From Brienomyrus brachyistius (Eukaryota > Chordata > Actinopteri > Osteoglossiformes > Mormyridae): DNA of 64,000 nucleotides. Numbering within the stretch: the stretch's first letter is position 1; each line of letters starts with the position of its first letter. Of the stretch, positions 1 through 12,000 are shown piece after piece. The translations under genes and the position numbers were made by a program. The stretch lies in assembly GCF_023856365.1 (NCBI RefSeq), contig NC_064534.1, forward strand, positions 15,335,960 to 15,399,959, given 5' to 3'. Below the pieces are notes generated by a model, which was not told the DNA's origin, did not search any database, and saw only the letters and a list, made by a program, of their open reading frames with translations.

Positions 1-3000
1 ACTAAGTGATGACTTTTTTCAATACCTTCCCCCCCACTCCCCTTTTTTGTCTTGCATGTAATGTTTACATTATTCTAAATTCTTGTCTTGCAAATTCAAA
101 GTTCTGCTCTGTTTCTCAGGTTTTGTGGCTGGAATCCGATTAGGTACACATCAATTTGAATTTATCACACCTGTACAGTACTTCCTCCTGACATCAACCA
201 GAAAACCTTTTCTTCCGTTTTAAATACTTTTATACTTCCTTTTTCAGTTATTTAAAAACGTAAGCTTTTTATGTGCCAATTTTACTACCAAGTTTTTGTG
301 TTGGTATCAATATTTACAACCATAACCAGGATAAATTAAATACCAACTCAAACTTACAGACTGCATAGTTTAATCACATTAAGTACAAATATATAGTCAT
401 ACAACACTACAGATGAATGCAATTTTACGTATGTTGTGCTTTCGGCAGGGGGGAGGGGATAACGTCAGCGAAAAAAATTAGCTAGTTGCAAATGCTAGTC
501 GTCCTAAAAAATCTATAGACTTTATCCACCTACAGAGTTTGCCCTCTCTGACATTAATTCCCGTCCATAGACGTGATCATACACTAGTTCATTACCAGCT
601 AGCTAGTAAAGAAGTTTACGCCTGCCATATCATCTCAGCCAGCAAACCGAGTTGACGGAAACACTGCTAACTAGACTGAGTGCATCAGACGGGACAATGA
701 CAATCACTCCTTATATCTTCATCTTTATGCAAGTGAAATATTTCCGACGTGCGCACAGACATTAAAAAGAATAAATTAAATGAAAGCGTCCGGATGTATA
801 TTCACCTTTCGCTGGGAGCCCACAGATCTGTCAGCCCATCGATCAGTAAAGCGAAAGCACTTGGGTCAGACCCTCTTCTCCATGCTCTTTATGGCCGAAC
901 AACATGGCTGGTTCCGTAATCCTCAGCCGTGGCGTCTCATTCCAAACCCCTCACGGTCGTATCACATTTTCGCCTTCTGGCACTTGCTAGTGCCGCTTTA
1001 TGCAGTCTTTCCCATTATTTATCTTTATCGACACTTCACATATAAACATTTGCTATTCGTACCATTTATTTCTTAAAGTTCTATCCTACCTCAGGTGCTT
1101 CTATGTTGGACCGTTTTGAAAGAATTTGTACTTCTGTCTGCTCAAGGTATTTTGCGAGTTATGTCTGTCTGTTATTCTTTGGTTACATTTAATTCCACTT
1201 TGATTTGGTTGCACGAAACAAGGAAAATAAAAACCTGTATCTTTAGCATTATTTACATCGTGCATTGTCATTTTGCGGACTCAATGCGACGTTTTCTCGG
1301 AAACAAAACAAGTTCATAATGCTTCATTTTGTAACTTTACATAATGTTGTCTTAATAATCATTTCAGAATTCACGCCAGGAGGCAGCATTGAACAACTGA
1401 GAGTTCTCAAAATTCCCGTTACGCGTTTGGTCCCACGTGACATACATTTTGTATTGACCAGAATATCTTCATATGTGACACAAGACCTTCAAAGACCTTT
1501 TTTGAAACGAAATACGTATGTACAAAGGTAACACCATGATGTGCCATTGAAGTGTATCTTATACTGCTTAAGAATTCCGGGTTGACTGAATGATACAGAA
1601 GCCTTGTCTTGGATTTCAATATTAAAAGCTTGAGAGCTTATCTATAAAAAATAAGTGCCTCATTTCTCCTGTCTGTATCAGCAGGAGAACTTTATAATCT
1701 ATCCATTCTATTATACGATGTGTTTTTGGTGTCTAACTGGGTATCTTACTGTACTTTTCCCAATATCTACCAGCAAAAGCATAACAAAATGATCCCATGA
1801 CCCTTTAGGAAGGGGTCCACACAGAAGACTCTTCCTCAATGGCCAAAAACCACACGGCTTAGAACAAACTTCAGTTCACCCCAGACCATATCTGCCAGTG
1901 CTTTGGCAGTGACTGCATTTTTGTAGCTATGATGAACAGAAATATTCTGATATACTGGGCTTATACTGTAGAAAAAGAGTGGTCATTAAATGCTTCTATC
2001 TCAGCAGAATGAGCAGCTGGTGCACAGATCCATCGATTAGAGAGATATTTTCTCCAGTTTTTTTCTTTTTCTTTTTTTTTTTTTTTTACAGAAGACAGTT
2101 TTAGCCTACAGCTGTTATTACATGTATGCTGTTCTCAAAAATAAGAAGGGTAATTTATGTTATCTTTATATTTAAATGCTAATTTTACTTATCTAGAAAG
2201 TACTCTCTTGGATTCTGTTTAACATGTTTAACATATTGGCTCAATAATTTACATATTTTAGAAAGCAATTTCTTTTGCCCAGTTCCAAAGGAAAACATTA
2301 GTACTGCTTAAAAAAAGAAGACCAACAAGATCCTTTATTAGGATATTGGTTCACCACAAACTGCTAGAACAATGACTTTGATGCACCTTGACATCAATTC
2401 TATCAGAGTTTGTACAGTAACCAGACTAGTGGGAGGTCACTACGCTCTCAGAAGAAATTCCATAATTTGGTGGAGACCACTGTCTACACAATTGTCAGTA
2501 ATTGCTCTGTTAGTTGAGATATAGTGAACAGGAGAACAATGGCATATGACAGTTTTTTTTTTTTTTCGAATCCCCAAGTTTCTGTTTAAGCCTCGTGAAT
2601 ATAGGCATTGTCTCCTTTGGCGATTTACAATCATAAGGGGAGACATACTACACCGCAGGTTGATCATGGCAGTCTTTCTGTATTTGCTGGAATTCCCCAT
2701 TGACGTGCTTAAGTGAACCAAAGCTGTACAATGCATGTGAGTTTGCAGACCATTCAGCATGAGAAAATAGAGAGCCGCTTGAGAGTAAACACGTGACACA
2801 CAATATTTGCATATTAATATTTTAGCTTCTCACGCATTTATTTACAATTTTAATAGTTAATTGTTATGCATAATGAAGTGTCTTAACCCTTGACACATAC
2901 AGACCATTGAATTGTTTCTCTGTATATCCATTGCAACACTTTAGTTACAGTGTTATGTTTATGTAGTAATTAACCTTGACCATAATGTCCTTGGGATTAC

Positions 3001-3090
3001 ATATGGTGCGTGCTTGTACCTTAATCAGGTGATTCAATTTCTACCTTTTTTGTCTTGCATTTCAAACTAGTGCACAGACGCCGTGGTGGA
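1..3090. other. Non-coding, no gene recognised
   Basis: AT-rich sequence downstream of the death receptor gene. Several open frames of 60-120 codons exist on both strands (780-1076 plus, 2440-2799 minus), but none shows a recognisable domain, splice context or codon bias. Poly-T tracts occur near 2065-2087 and 2550-2565. The stretch around 2310-2560 has the look of an old repeat, but I could not identify the family. Confidence 0.5.
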
Positions 3091-3441
3091 ATACACACCA
3101 ACTGGCCAATTTCTTAGGTACACCTGATTGGCTGCTTATTGAAGCAAATATCTGATCAGCCAATCATATGTCAAGCAGCACAGTGTATAAAATCATGCAG
3201 ATATAGGTCAGGAGCTTCAGTTAATGTTGACATCAAATAGCAGAATGTGGAAGAAAGGTGACTTAAGTGACTTTGAACATGGCAGGGTTCTGGTGCCAGA
3301 CAGGCTGGTATGAGTATTTCAGAAACTGCTGTTCTACTGAGATTTTCATGCACATCTCCAGGGTTTACAAAAAATTAACCTGAAAAGAAAAAACATCCTG
3401 TGAGGTTCTCTTGGTAAAAAAGATCCAGAAACTGAGGCTAT

Positions 3442-3652
3442 GGGGCAGTGGTGGCCTAATGGTTAGGGAAGTGCGTGTGTGATTGAAAGATTGAATCCTT
3501 GACCAGCAAGATGCTGCCCTCAAGCACTGTTCCCCAGGTGCTAAATTAGCTACTGTCCGCTATGTGACATACGCGTTAAATGCAGTGAACATGTTTTGTT
3601 GTTGTGGTGTGTTAACAATGACAACTAATCACTTTCTTTCTTTTCACAGACA
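3442..3652 (+). mobile_element. tRNA-derived SINE inserted in the Tc1 relic
   Basis: Starts ggggcagtggtggcctaatgg. RNA polymerase III box A TGGCCTAATGG is at 3452-3462 and a degraded box B at about 3488-3498. It runs through the CTGTTCCCCAGGTGC and TTAAATGCAGTGAACATG segments of a widespread teleost SINE and ends in a cttt-rich tail. Confidence 0.82.
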
Positions 3653-3659
3653 TTGGGCA

Positions 3660-3951
3660 CATCCATCCATTTTCTGAAACCCCTGAATCCCAATTGGGGT
3701 CACAGGGGGGGCCAGAGTCTATACTGGGAACAATGGGCACAGGCAAGAACCAACCCTGGGCAGCCGCCAACACAACTACAGGGCCAATTTAGATTCATCG
3801 ATCCACCTATCCTGCACGCTTTTGGACCGTGGGAGGAGCCCCCAGCGAAAACACGGGGAGAGCGTGCAAACTCGACACAGAAAGAACCCAGGACCGAACC
3901 CAGGACCTGTGCTGTGAGGTAGCAGCGCTAACCACTGCGCCACCGCTGGGC
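3660..3951 (-). mobile_element. V-SINE-like element, reverse orientation
   Basis: Read on the minus strand: tRNA-like head with box A TGGCGCAGTGG and box B GGTTCGGTCC, the conserved central part (reverse of acggggagagcgtgcaaact), and a tail of GGAT units (plus strand atccatccatttt). It abuts the other SINE, and together they split the Tc1 relic between tatggg and gggcacagactc. Confidence 0.85.
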
Positions 3952-4315
3952 ACAGACTCACCAAAATTGGACAGTAGAAGATTTGAAAAACCTGGTCAAA
4001 TGAGTCTCAATCTCTGCTGCAACGTTCAGACGGAAGGGTCAGAATTTGACGTAAACGGGGTAAAAGCATGGATACATCCTGCCTAGTATCAACAACTCAG
4101 ACTGGTGCTGGTGGCATAATAGTGTGGAGCATATTTCTTGGCACACTTTGAGCCCCTTAGTACCAACTGACCATTGTTTAAATGCCCCAGCCTTCCTGAG
4201 TATTGTTGCTTATCATATCCACCCCTTTATGAGCACAGTGTTCCCAACTTCTAATGGCTGTTTCCAGCAGGACAACATGCCATGTCGCAAAGCTCATATT
4301 ACCATTCACACATGT

Positions 4316-4488
4316 CAAACACCTCAGTGAGCATCTTTCCCAGATCTTCAAGTGGCATGTGACATGCTGTGCACACGCAAAATTATCTCGTGTGTACGCG
4401 AGAGTAACAGCATTTTTTGCACAGGTCCCTTCAGAGGCTCGATGTAATACCACTTGAAGATCTGGGAATGATGCTCGGTGAGTGTTTG
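4316..4488. repeat. Hairpin with roughly 38-base inverted arms
   Basis: Arm 4316-4355 (caaacacctcagtgagcatc through agatcttcaagtgg) is the reverse complement of 4450-4488 with only a few mismatches. The centre is tttcccagatcttcaagtgg against ccacttgaagatctggga. The 94-base spacer is rich in short CG and CACAC motifs. Likely a small MITE or fold-back element, but no target duplication was identified. Confidence 0.8.
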
Positions 4489-4599
4489 ATGCTTCTGTAC
4501 CGGTATGTATCTGTAACGATGTCGACACAAACTTTGAAACACTGACACGAAAAAGGCATAGTAATCGAGGTTAAACCAAAAAACTAAAAAATAGTACCA

Positions 4600-6250
4600 A
4601 CAAAACAGTAAAAAGAAATATACGTGAAATTATTCAAGACCAAAGAACTAGTACTGTACAAAGAAATAGCAGAATCAAAAACAATTAAGGAAGAAGCACA
4701 TAAATTGTATTTTGAATCTGAAACATATTTAAAATCTGAATTAAAAACATCAGTGAGAAATGTTAACATGAATGAATCAGCTGAAAATACATGTAATGAA
4801 AAGCAAATAAATACTGATAACCAGGTGGAAACCATAAATTTAGAAAGGCAACTTTATACTGTAAAGTTACTTTATGGAAACCATAAAGAAAAGGCAACTT
4901 TATACTGTATATGTTAAGCAGAAGAAGAAATAATAAAAAACGGTTACAAATTAAGATTTCATTGCAGTGTTAAAAATAGATAACACAAGCAATAAAACAA
5001 ACAGAAATAACCTGCAAAAAGAGAAACAAATAATGATATTAAAATATGAAGCTGAAAATGAAAAACTAAAGCAAAAACATGAGAAGTTATTATTCAAGCA
5101 GCAATATATACTGTATATATTTGCAAAATTAGAGAAGAAACACATGAGCAATTTAAAGAATGCAAAAGAGAAACTAAAATATCACCAAAAATCAGGAAAG
5201 AATTTATTTGCAATGCCAACTGGATTTGAAAATTTAAAAAATCATATTCAGAAAAGTCCCAAGTCAGTAATGAGTATGCAAAGAAAATGCTTCAAATAAG
5301 TAAACAGTACAATGAAAAGACAATAGAAAAACAAATGACATTATATGATATAAATGAAAACACAGAGAAGAGAAAAAGGACAAAAGATTACATTGAGAAA
5401 CATGCATACAATACAGGCAAACAATAACAGAAAAAGAGAGAATTAAAGAGAAGAAGCGTCAATGACGGCACCCGAAGGCAAACCTGAAAATGGTGCAGAA
5501 AGTGAGGTGACTCCACCCAAAGCAGAAAAAGAAAATCCACTGGTGGTAAAGAGGAGGAGCAGAAATAACAGAGAAGAAAATGCTCTGGGAAAGTGAAGAG
5601 AAACCCCAAGATGAAACAGCATCATCTGGTGGTGAGACTGAGGATGTAGCTACACAAACCAAATGGAACCTGAATCCCCTTGTACTCCAGGAAGGTAAAG
5701 AAGAAAGAAAATCCTGAGGATGAAGCTAGGGCACCTGAGGAGCAACCTGAAGGTGAAACATCAAATTCCAGCTGCTGGAGTGAGACTCCAACCGAAACAG
5801 ACAAAATCCACCTGCTGAAGGTAAAGAGGAGGAACAGAATGAGCAGTGTGAAGAGAATGACACATCTATCAAAGTGGGAGCTGAAGAAAAGCTCCATAAT
5901 GAAACAACATTGCCTTCTGGGGAAAGAGAGGGTGATGTGACAACGAGTGAAGCTGAACCAAAACACCTCACCCTGGATCTCCCATCTCCTTCCAAGTCTT
6001 TCGATGAAGAAGAAAAGATGAGGGATTTTTATTTCATTGATGGTAAGATGAAAAGAGCTGATGAGCTACCACCCTTGATGAAGTCTCCAAAACATCAAAA
6101 TAATAATGTTGTTACAAATAAAGATAACAGTAATGATATGGACTTTAAAAAATATTTTGAAAACGAAAAGTCATTTTCACTAAATTGATGTTTAGATGAA
6201 AAAGTAAGAAATTCAGAACCAGAAAATCCAGCTTTTGTTTGGGTGAAATT
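4600..6250 (+). pseudogene. Decayed coding sequence of a lysine/glutamate-rich coiled-coil protein, unassigned
   Basis: A-rich stretch with consecutive open frames (4624-4917, 4967-5299, 5874-6188) broken by stops and frame shifts but continuous in character. The first parts read like coiled coil (ENEKLKQKHEKLLFKQQ, LEKKHMSNLKNAKEKLK). The later part is acidic with an internal duplication: 5535-5650 resembles 5802-5940 (GKEEEQ then EEK.QDET or EEKLHNET). It ends KKYFENEKSFSLN and a stop at 6186. No introns are evident, so it may be a retrocopy or a large dead exon. I do not recognise the parent gene. Confidence 0.5.
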
Positions 6251-6479
6251 TTAAAATTTCCTGAAGACCGACTTTCCAGTCTTCAGGAAAAAGGTGGGAC
6301 AGAATTCTGTGCATAATAAAACGGAAATTATTGCATTACTTATTGTTTTGAGCACTACAAGAAAAACACTAAATCTCTTTGCAAACTATTGTGTAGTTCC
6401 TAGTTATAACTTAGGAAGGCTAACTTTAATGGTATGGAACTGAAGCTGCTTAAAGCTCAATGCTGCAGGGATTTTAGGA

Positions 6480-7145
6480 ACTGTAGCAGCTTGGATTGAA
6501 AACTGGTTAACAGACAGAAAGCAATGGGTAGTTATTAGAGGCACAATGTCACAGTGGGCCTGCATTCATAGTGGGGTACTGCAGGGTTCAATTTTAGGGC
6601 CACTGTTATTCTTAATTTATATTAATGATATTGACACCAATATATACAGTAAGCTGGTTACATTTGCAGACGACACCAAAGTGGGTGGGGTAGAAGATAC
6701 TGAACTAGCGACACAGATGCTTCAGCGGGATCTTGATTTAATTAGTGACTGGGCTGAAACCTGGCAGATTAAATTTAGTGTAGACAAATGTAAGGTAATC
6801 CATGCAGGGAGCAGAAATATAAAGTACTGATATTTTATGGGTTCCACTGAAATAAAGGTAGCCGATTACGAGAAAGATCTCGGTGTGTATGTTGATGCTT
6901 CCATGTGCCACTCTCGCCAGTGTGGGGAAGCAATTAAAAAGGTCAATAGGATGTTGGGTTGCATCTCTAGGTGTGTTGAGTGTAAGTCAAGGGAGGGAAT
7001 GCCAACATTACACAATTCCTTGGTAACCTTGGCAGGTTTGGTCACTTCACCTTAAAAAGGACATTGCTGCCTTAGAAAGGCTTCAACGTAGGGCTACAAG
7101 GATTCCTGGTCTTAGAGGAATGTCTAAGTTTCACAAAAGCTGTGC
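6480..7145 (+). mobile_element. CR1-like LINE, reverse transcriptase fragment
   Basis: Two frames join as one reverse transcriptase piece. GVLQGSILGPLLFLIYINDI and FADDTKVGG carry the catalytic Asp-Asp, DLDLISDWAETWQIKFSVDK follows, and 6837-7055 reads DLGVYVDASMCHSRQCGEAI and MLGCISRC. The downstream piece about 7045-7140 matches the [17 protein letters not shown] region. Stops at 6827 and around 7053 show it is dead. Confidence 0.88.
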
Positions 7146-7164
7146 TGAATTTAGGGACTGCATC

Positions 7165-7640
7165 CTTAAGGTTGCATTCGAAGACCATATGCATCACAAG
7201 GTGTTTCTCAATACGCACACATGAGCGTACTTGTGTTCTCTTGTACCTGTTTTATATCATCTTCCATTGCCAAAGACTAGTTCCATTACTCAACAACAGA
7301 AGTACAGAGGATGGCCAAAATCCTTGGATGTCATTCTTCCTAGCATCATGCTGAGCAAAACCCAAATACAAACAAAAGAACCTTATACTGCCTGTAAAGC
7401 ATGGTGTTGGAAGCATGGTGGTTTGCGGCTGCTTTGCTGCCAAAGGGTCTAGCTAACTTGCCATTACAAAATCATCCAAAAATTTCACGTTGGATAAGAG
7501 AATACTTTGGGAGAATGTGAGGCTATTTGTCAAAAAAGCAGAGGCTGATCCATAAATGGATTTTACAACATGCCAATGGCTCTAAAAACACTCAAGAAAA
7601 TCTCCAAAGATTTACTCAAAAGGAGAGTGTGGAGTAACAG
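7165..7640 (+). mobile_element. Tc1-like transposase relic
   Basis: 7400-7470 contains TGGAAGCATGGTGGTTTGCG followed by GCTGCTTTGCTGCCAAAGGG, the GGSIMVWGCFAAKG core of Tc1-like transposases, with lower-quality similarity on both sides. The frame is broken and no terminal repeats were found. Confidence 0.65.
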
Positions 7641-7954
7641 CAGTTATATTTAATACACACACAGAAACACATATGAAACAGCAGCCATTGTATTTCATAC
7701 AGCTTGTCCATATATTACTTCTGCAGTTGACTTCAATATGTACTCAAATACCAATTTACAAATGCGTTACAATTTTATTCTGCTAGAAATATACAATAAC
7801 TAAATGACGCCATAAATATAAAATACATTATACAAAGAAAAAAAAATAGTAGATCTCTGATCAAATAAAACAAAACTCTTCACATGGACATTTTGTATTA
7901 CAAAAATTACAAATAAAATATACTTTCATGTTTGTTTTAAATATCGATATACAT

Positions 7955-8106
7955 CACTGGTGTCCAACCTTTATTCAGAGTGAGAGCCACTTTTACAAAG
8001 AAAAGACGATGGTGAGCTGCTGAATTGTGACTGGGGTGTGCCCCTCCAGTATGTTTTGCCAATAGACTAAAAAATGTCTTTGCGATCGACTGGTTGCTGA
8101 CCACTG
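7955..8106. mobile_element. Short hAT-type MITE with 8-base target duplication
   Basis: Ends CACTGGTGTCCAACC and, inverted, CAGTGGTCAGCAACC, the CAGTGGTYCCCAACC type of hAT ends. Flanked by atatacat (7947-7954) and atgtacat (8107-8114), an 8-base duplication with one mismatch. 152 bases, no coding capacity. Confidence 0.8.
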
Positions 8107-8445
8107 ATGTACATCTTTATAGAGGCTTTCAAAAAACACAAAACCTTAATTAGTTACGTTTTAATACATTGCTTCATGACGCATGGAGTTCATGAAGCAT
8201 GGTATGCACTGGGTGGAGCTGTTCACTTCAACATATTCATGAAAGACTCCATACTGATATACAAGAGAGAAAATAACCTATGCCAGGTTATTGGATGATA
8301 ACCAATTTGAAGCAACCATGCGCAATTCAATGGCAAGAATTTTCCAAGGTAAAACACAGACTAGCATAAATAAATCCATTAAAAAACTCAGAATTTTGAG
8401 TTTATATAAATTTAATTTACCATAATAAAATACATTCCTGCAGAT

Positions 8446-8451
8446 TTTATT
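8446..8451 (-). terminator. Candidate polyadenylation signal of the death receptor gene
   Basis: AATAAA on the minus strand 260 bases past the stop codon. It is the first canonical hexamer I noticed downstream, but this AT-rich stretch offers others further on, so the true end is not fixed. Confidence 0.3.
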
Positions 8452-8710
8452 TTTTAGTGCATTTTGTATAAACACATACAACTTGAAAAATAAACCAATC
8501 TTTCATACTGCATATCCAATACAGTGTGACAAAAGGAAATATTTAATAAAAATACTTTTAATCTTTGTAAACACCTAGAAGTAAATCAAGTATACTCAGG
8601 AGAAATAGCAGTGAGTGCATAATGTTGTCATCACACAATATGCTGCAATAATTAAAGTCCATCCGCTCTTTATGGTGTCATAAAGGTCGGAAAGATCAAT
8701 AGCAAACAAA

Positions 8711-9003
8711 TCAATCGTCTACATACATAAAATCCCCATTCTTAATGGCTTTATCAGTGATATTTTCAGCAGTGAGTTTTTGATCCAAATTGAGTAATAC
8801 TTCAAGAAGGTGATTGATATCTGCTTTCAGACCCTCTTTTTCCATCCATATACGAAGCAGATCATACACCCTGTCCGCATGAGGTAAGTGGTCCACACTT
8901 TGGATCTGATTATCACTTAACCCAATTCTTCTGAAGAACCTCTTATGATAGCTACTATCCAGTTCTCCAAAAAGGTCAAGACTTCTCTTCAGTGATTCTT
9001 GCC
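8711..9003 (-). CDS. tnfrsf10: Death receptor exon 10: death domain and stop
   Basis: Begins at acceptor ttttag|GGCAAG and ends at TGA 8711-8713; 97 codons including the stop. Encodes the full six-helix death domain: [50 protein letters not shown], then a TRAIL-R-like end ([20 protein letters not shown]). The whole domain sits in one exon, as in mammalian TNFRSF10 genes. Confidence 0.96.
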
Positions 9004-12000
9004 CTAAAATAAAAAAAGGTTATAAATTATGCAATTTATCACTTCAATACTTATACTGTAAATGACCCCAAGTACATTATGGTGGTAAACATACTCTACT
9101 ATGACTGTCAATTACCAATGTGTATTATCATCATCATCATCATTATTATTAATATTATTATTAAATTCTTTTTCCTGGATTCTTACCATCAAATGGAATA
9201 AGCTGTCTGTACTGGACATGTCCCTGAAAATATACAGATGATGTCTTAACACTTTACTTGAGGAGGCACAAATAATTTAGCAGTACACACTTACTTAATT
9301 TGCTAATTGACCAATTAACCATTTTTTAAATTTGAATTTTATATTCAAACTTTTGTGGAAAAAAAAAATCATAATTTGATCATAAAAGCATTTTAAAACA
9401 TACGAGTTGAACAGACAGAGTTATGGGCACAGAGTGTTTAGCAAAGACCAGCCCTTTATATTAGCCCTCATCAGACAAGCATCCTATAGGTACCTGCAAC
9501 GGGTCTGCCTGGAAAGGAGCCAGCTCATCTGCACCCTGCAGGTCACCCTGGAAGATATATATTCAAAATCAACCAGAAACACCTCAATTGCTTAAATACC
9601 ATTTACGTTAAATGCATGTGTACTTGTCATCCTCTGTAATATAATAACATATATATTATATGACCTCTGACATGTATGACCTCTGACTTGGATTGTCTTA
9701 TTATGCATTTTGAGATGGATCATGTATTTACATTTAGATGCTTAGTCGGTATTCTTATACATTTTTATATGAAGGGCATTGGAGAAGGGGAAAAATATTC
9801 TATCCATCCATCCATTTTCCAAATCGCTTATCCTACTGGGTCGCAGGGGGTCCGGAGCCTATCCCGGAAGCAATGGGCACGAGGCAGGGAACAACCCAGG
9901 ACGGGGGGCCAGCCCATCGCAGGGCACACTCACACACCAGTTACTCACACATGCACACCTACGGGCAATTTTAGCAAGTACAATTAGTCTCAGCATGTTT
10001 TTGGACTGTGGGGGGAAACCGGAGTACCCGGAGGAAACCCCACGACGACATGGGGAGAACATGCAAACTCCACACACATGTAACCCAGGCGGAGACTCGA
10101 ACCCGGGCCCCAGAGGTGTGAGGCAACAGTGCTAACCACTGCACCACCATGCTGCCCTGGAAAAATATTCCATATCCTCAAAAAACATTTATTTCATGCA
10201 GTAAAAAATGCACAAGTCTTCTATTCAAAAGAGTCCTGTATTTTGGTTTGTTCAGAGTAAAAAGGTGTCTTGTGATTTCTAATGTTTCACCATGTCACTT
10301 CTAATATCTTCATAAAAAAGGACGAAATCCCTTCTGATTATAACTCACCGTGTTGGACTTGAAAATCTCACTCGTTTTACATGAAATCTCTGTAATAAAG
10401 GACAGGAAGTACAGTCAGATTCTAATAATGGTCAGAGAAACTTGTACTTGTAACCAACATTCAACTGTTTTAATGTACATTGCCCTGCAGAATCATCGGC
10501 ACTCTTGGCAACAATAAGGTGAAGATGTTAAGACAAATGTTTTTGGTCAATAAACCCAACTTTTAATTGAATTTAACTTCTGATAAAAAAAATAATTAAA
10601 CCACATAAAACACTACTTTATTTTACATGTATTTTACATTATTGGCAACCCCTAGAAATTGTTATGAACAAAATGTTACTGAAGAACATTCCCACTTGTG
10701 TTTTACTTTACTAAGTTCACCTTAGTGTTTCGCAACTCTTAGGTGACCATCCATAGCTTCCCGCTTCATTCATCTCATAAAATTGGGCCTCTGTGACTCA
10801 TTTATGTCATTCATCACGATGAGAAAGTAAAGAAAATACAACTGAAATGAGACAAGTGTGCGCGCCTTCGCAAAAAATCAGCCAATGGCTATATAAAAAA
10901 TAAAATAATAGCTACATACCCCAAAAAACCAAAATCCATTATTAGGTTAATAAGTATGAAACGACCACAATGTTAATGATCTGGTCTGAAAGACGACCAG
11001 TGTACTTGCCCCCCATGCACACTGAAAAGGATAGGGTTGAAACATTTGGGTTGGTGGGTTGATGGTTATTCAGATTACAACCTGGACCTGAATACAGTGG
11101 TGAATCTGAGATGTCATCAGGTGGTTCTTTTCCTCCAGAGGCTCTGGGAACCTTTGTAGGATACATGGTATCATGGACAAGTATCAAAAGATTCTGAATC
11201 GAAATCTAGCTGCCTCTATCAAGAAGATGAATATCCAATCATGTCCAAGTTTCCGGTGTGTCAATGATCCAAAAACACACAAAACTGTGCGGCTATCCCA
11301 GACCCCTGACCTAAACCCCACCGAATACATGTGGAGTGTGCAAAGGTCAGGACCTATGACCCTCAAAGATCTGGTGTGATTCTGTATTGAGAAGTGGCCT
11401 CACTTCCCTCTCTCTATACTCTCCAATTTTATTAAGCATTATAGGAGGGGAATCAGTGCTGTGTTTGCAATGGTAGGTTTTTCCAAAGTACTAAATGCAG
11501 GGGTGCCAATAATTGTAGCACATGTGCCTTTGTAAAGGACAAAAAGGAAAACAAATAAAGCTTACTTTAGTTAAGGTTCAATTTCTCTAAAATTGCCAGT
11601 AATTTTGGAGAGCACTATACAGGTATATTTATTTTTAACAACTCATAATTTACACTTCTCAATAAAAACAACAAAAATGAAACATACGTGCTTTTTTTAG
11701 TTATACAATGGCAAGATATAAGGACAACATTTATGCCCCTTAGGGAATGCAAACTGCAAACCGAAGTATATGGTAGTTACATGGATGCTGAGACAGTTCC
11801 ACCGATGATTATTTACACTCGTAATACAAAACTGTTGAATTCTCAAATCTGAAGGGTGTTGATTAATTTTCATTAACCACACAAGATGTGCTGGCCAGGA
11901 GAGTCACAGTAGTAACTTGAAGTGTGATTATAATCCCGATTTAATTTTAACTAAATTTATTTAATGGAAACTAGACTTGGTTCAGAAAAGCAAAGAGACT

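Larger units (their letters stand above)
3094..4316 (+). mobile_element. Tc1-like DNA transposon relic, split by SINE insertions
   Basis: Two collinear halves, 3094-3441 and about 3952-4316, belong to the common fish Tc1 family whose ends carry ACTGGCC and TTAGGTACACC (here ACTGGCCAATTTCTTAGGTA). The first half has the GTGACTTTGAACATGGC and TGGTGCCAGACAGGC segments of the transposase N-terminus. The second half has CTCACCAAAATTGGACA, then a stretch reading QQDNMPCRKAHI, the DD34E catalytic region. Many stops; the C-terminal part and the right end are missing. Confidence 0.88.

Noticed and set aside
780..1076. 98-codon open frame near the window start
   Set aside because: No recognised domain, no splice or expression support, and chance frames of this length are common over 64 kb.
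2440..2799. 119-codon minus-strand frame
   Set aside because: Contains a poly-A tract giving Lys-Lys-Lys-Lys and lies in what looks like an old repeat. No domain was recognised.
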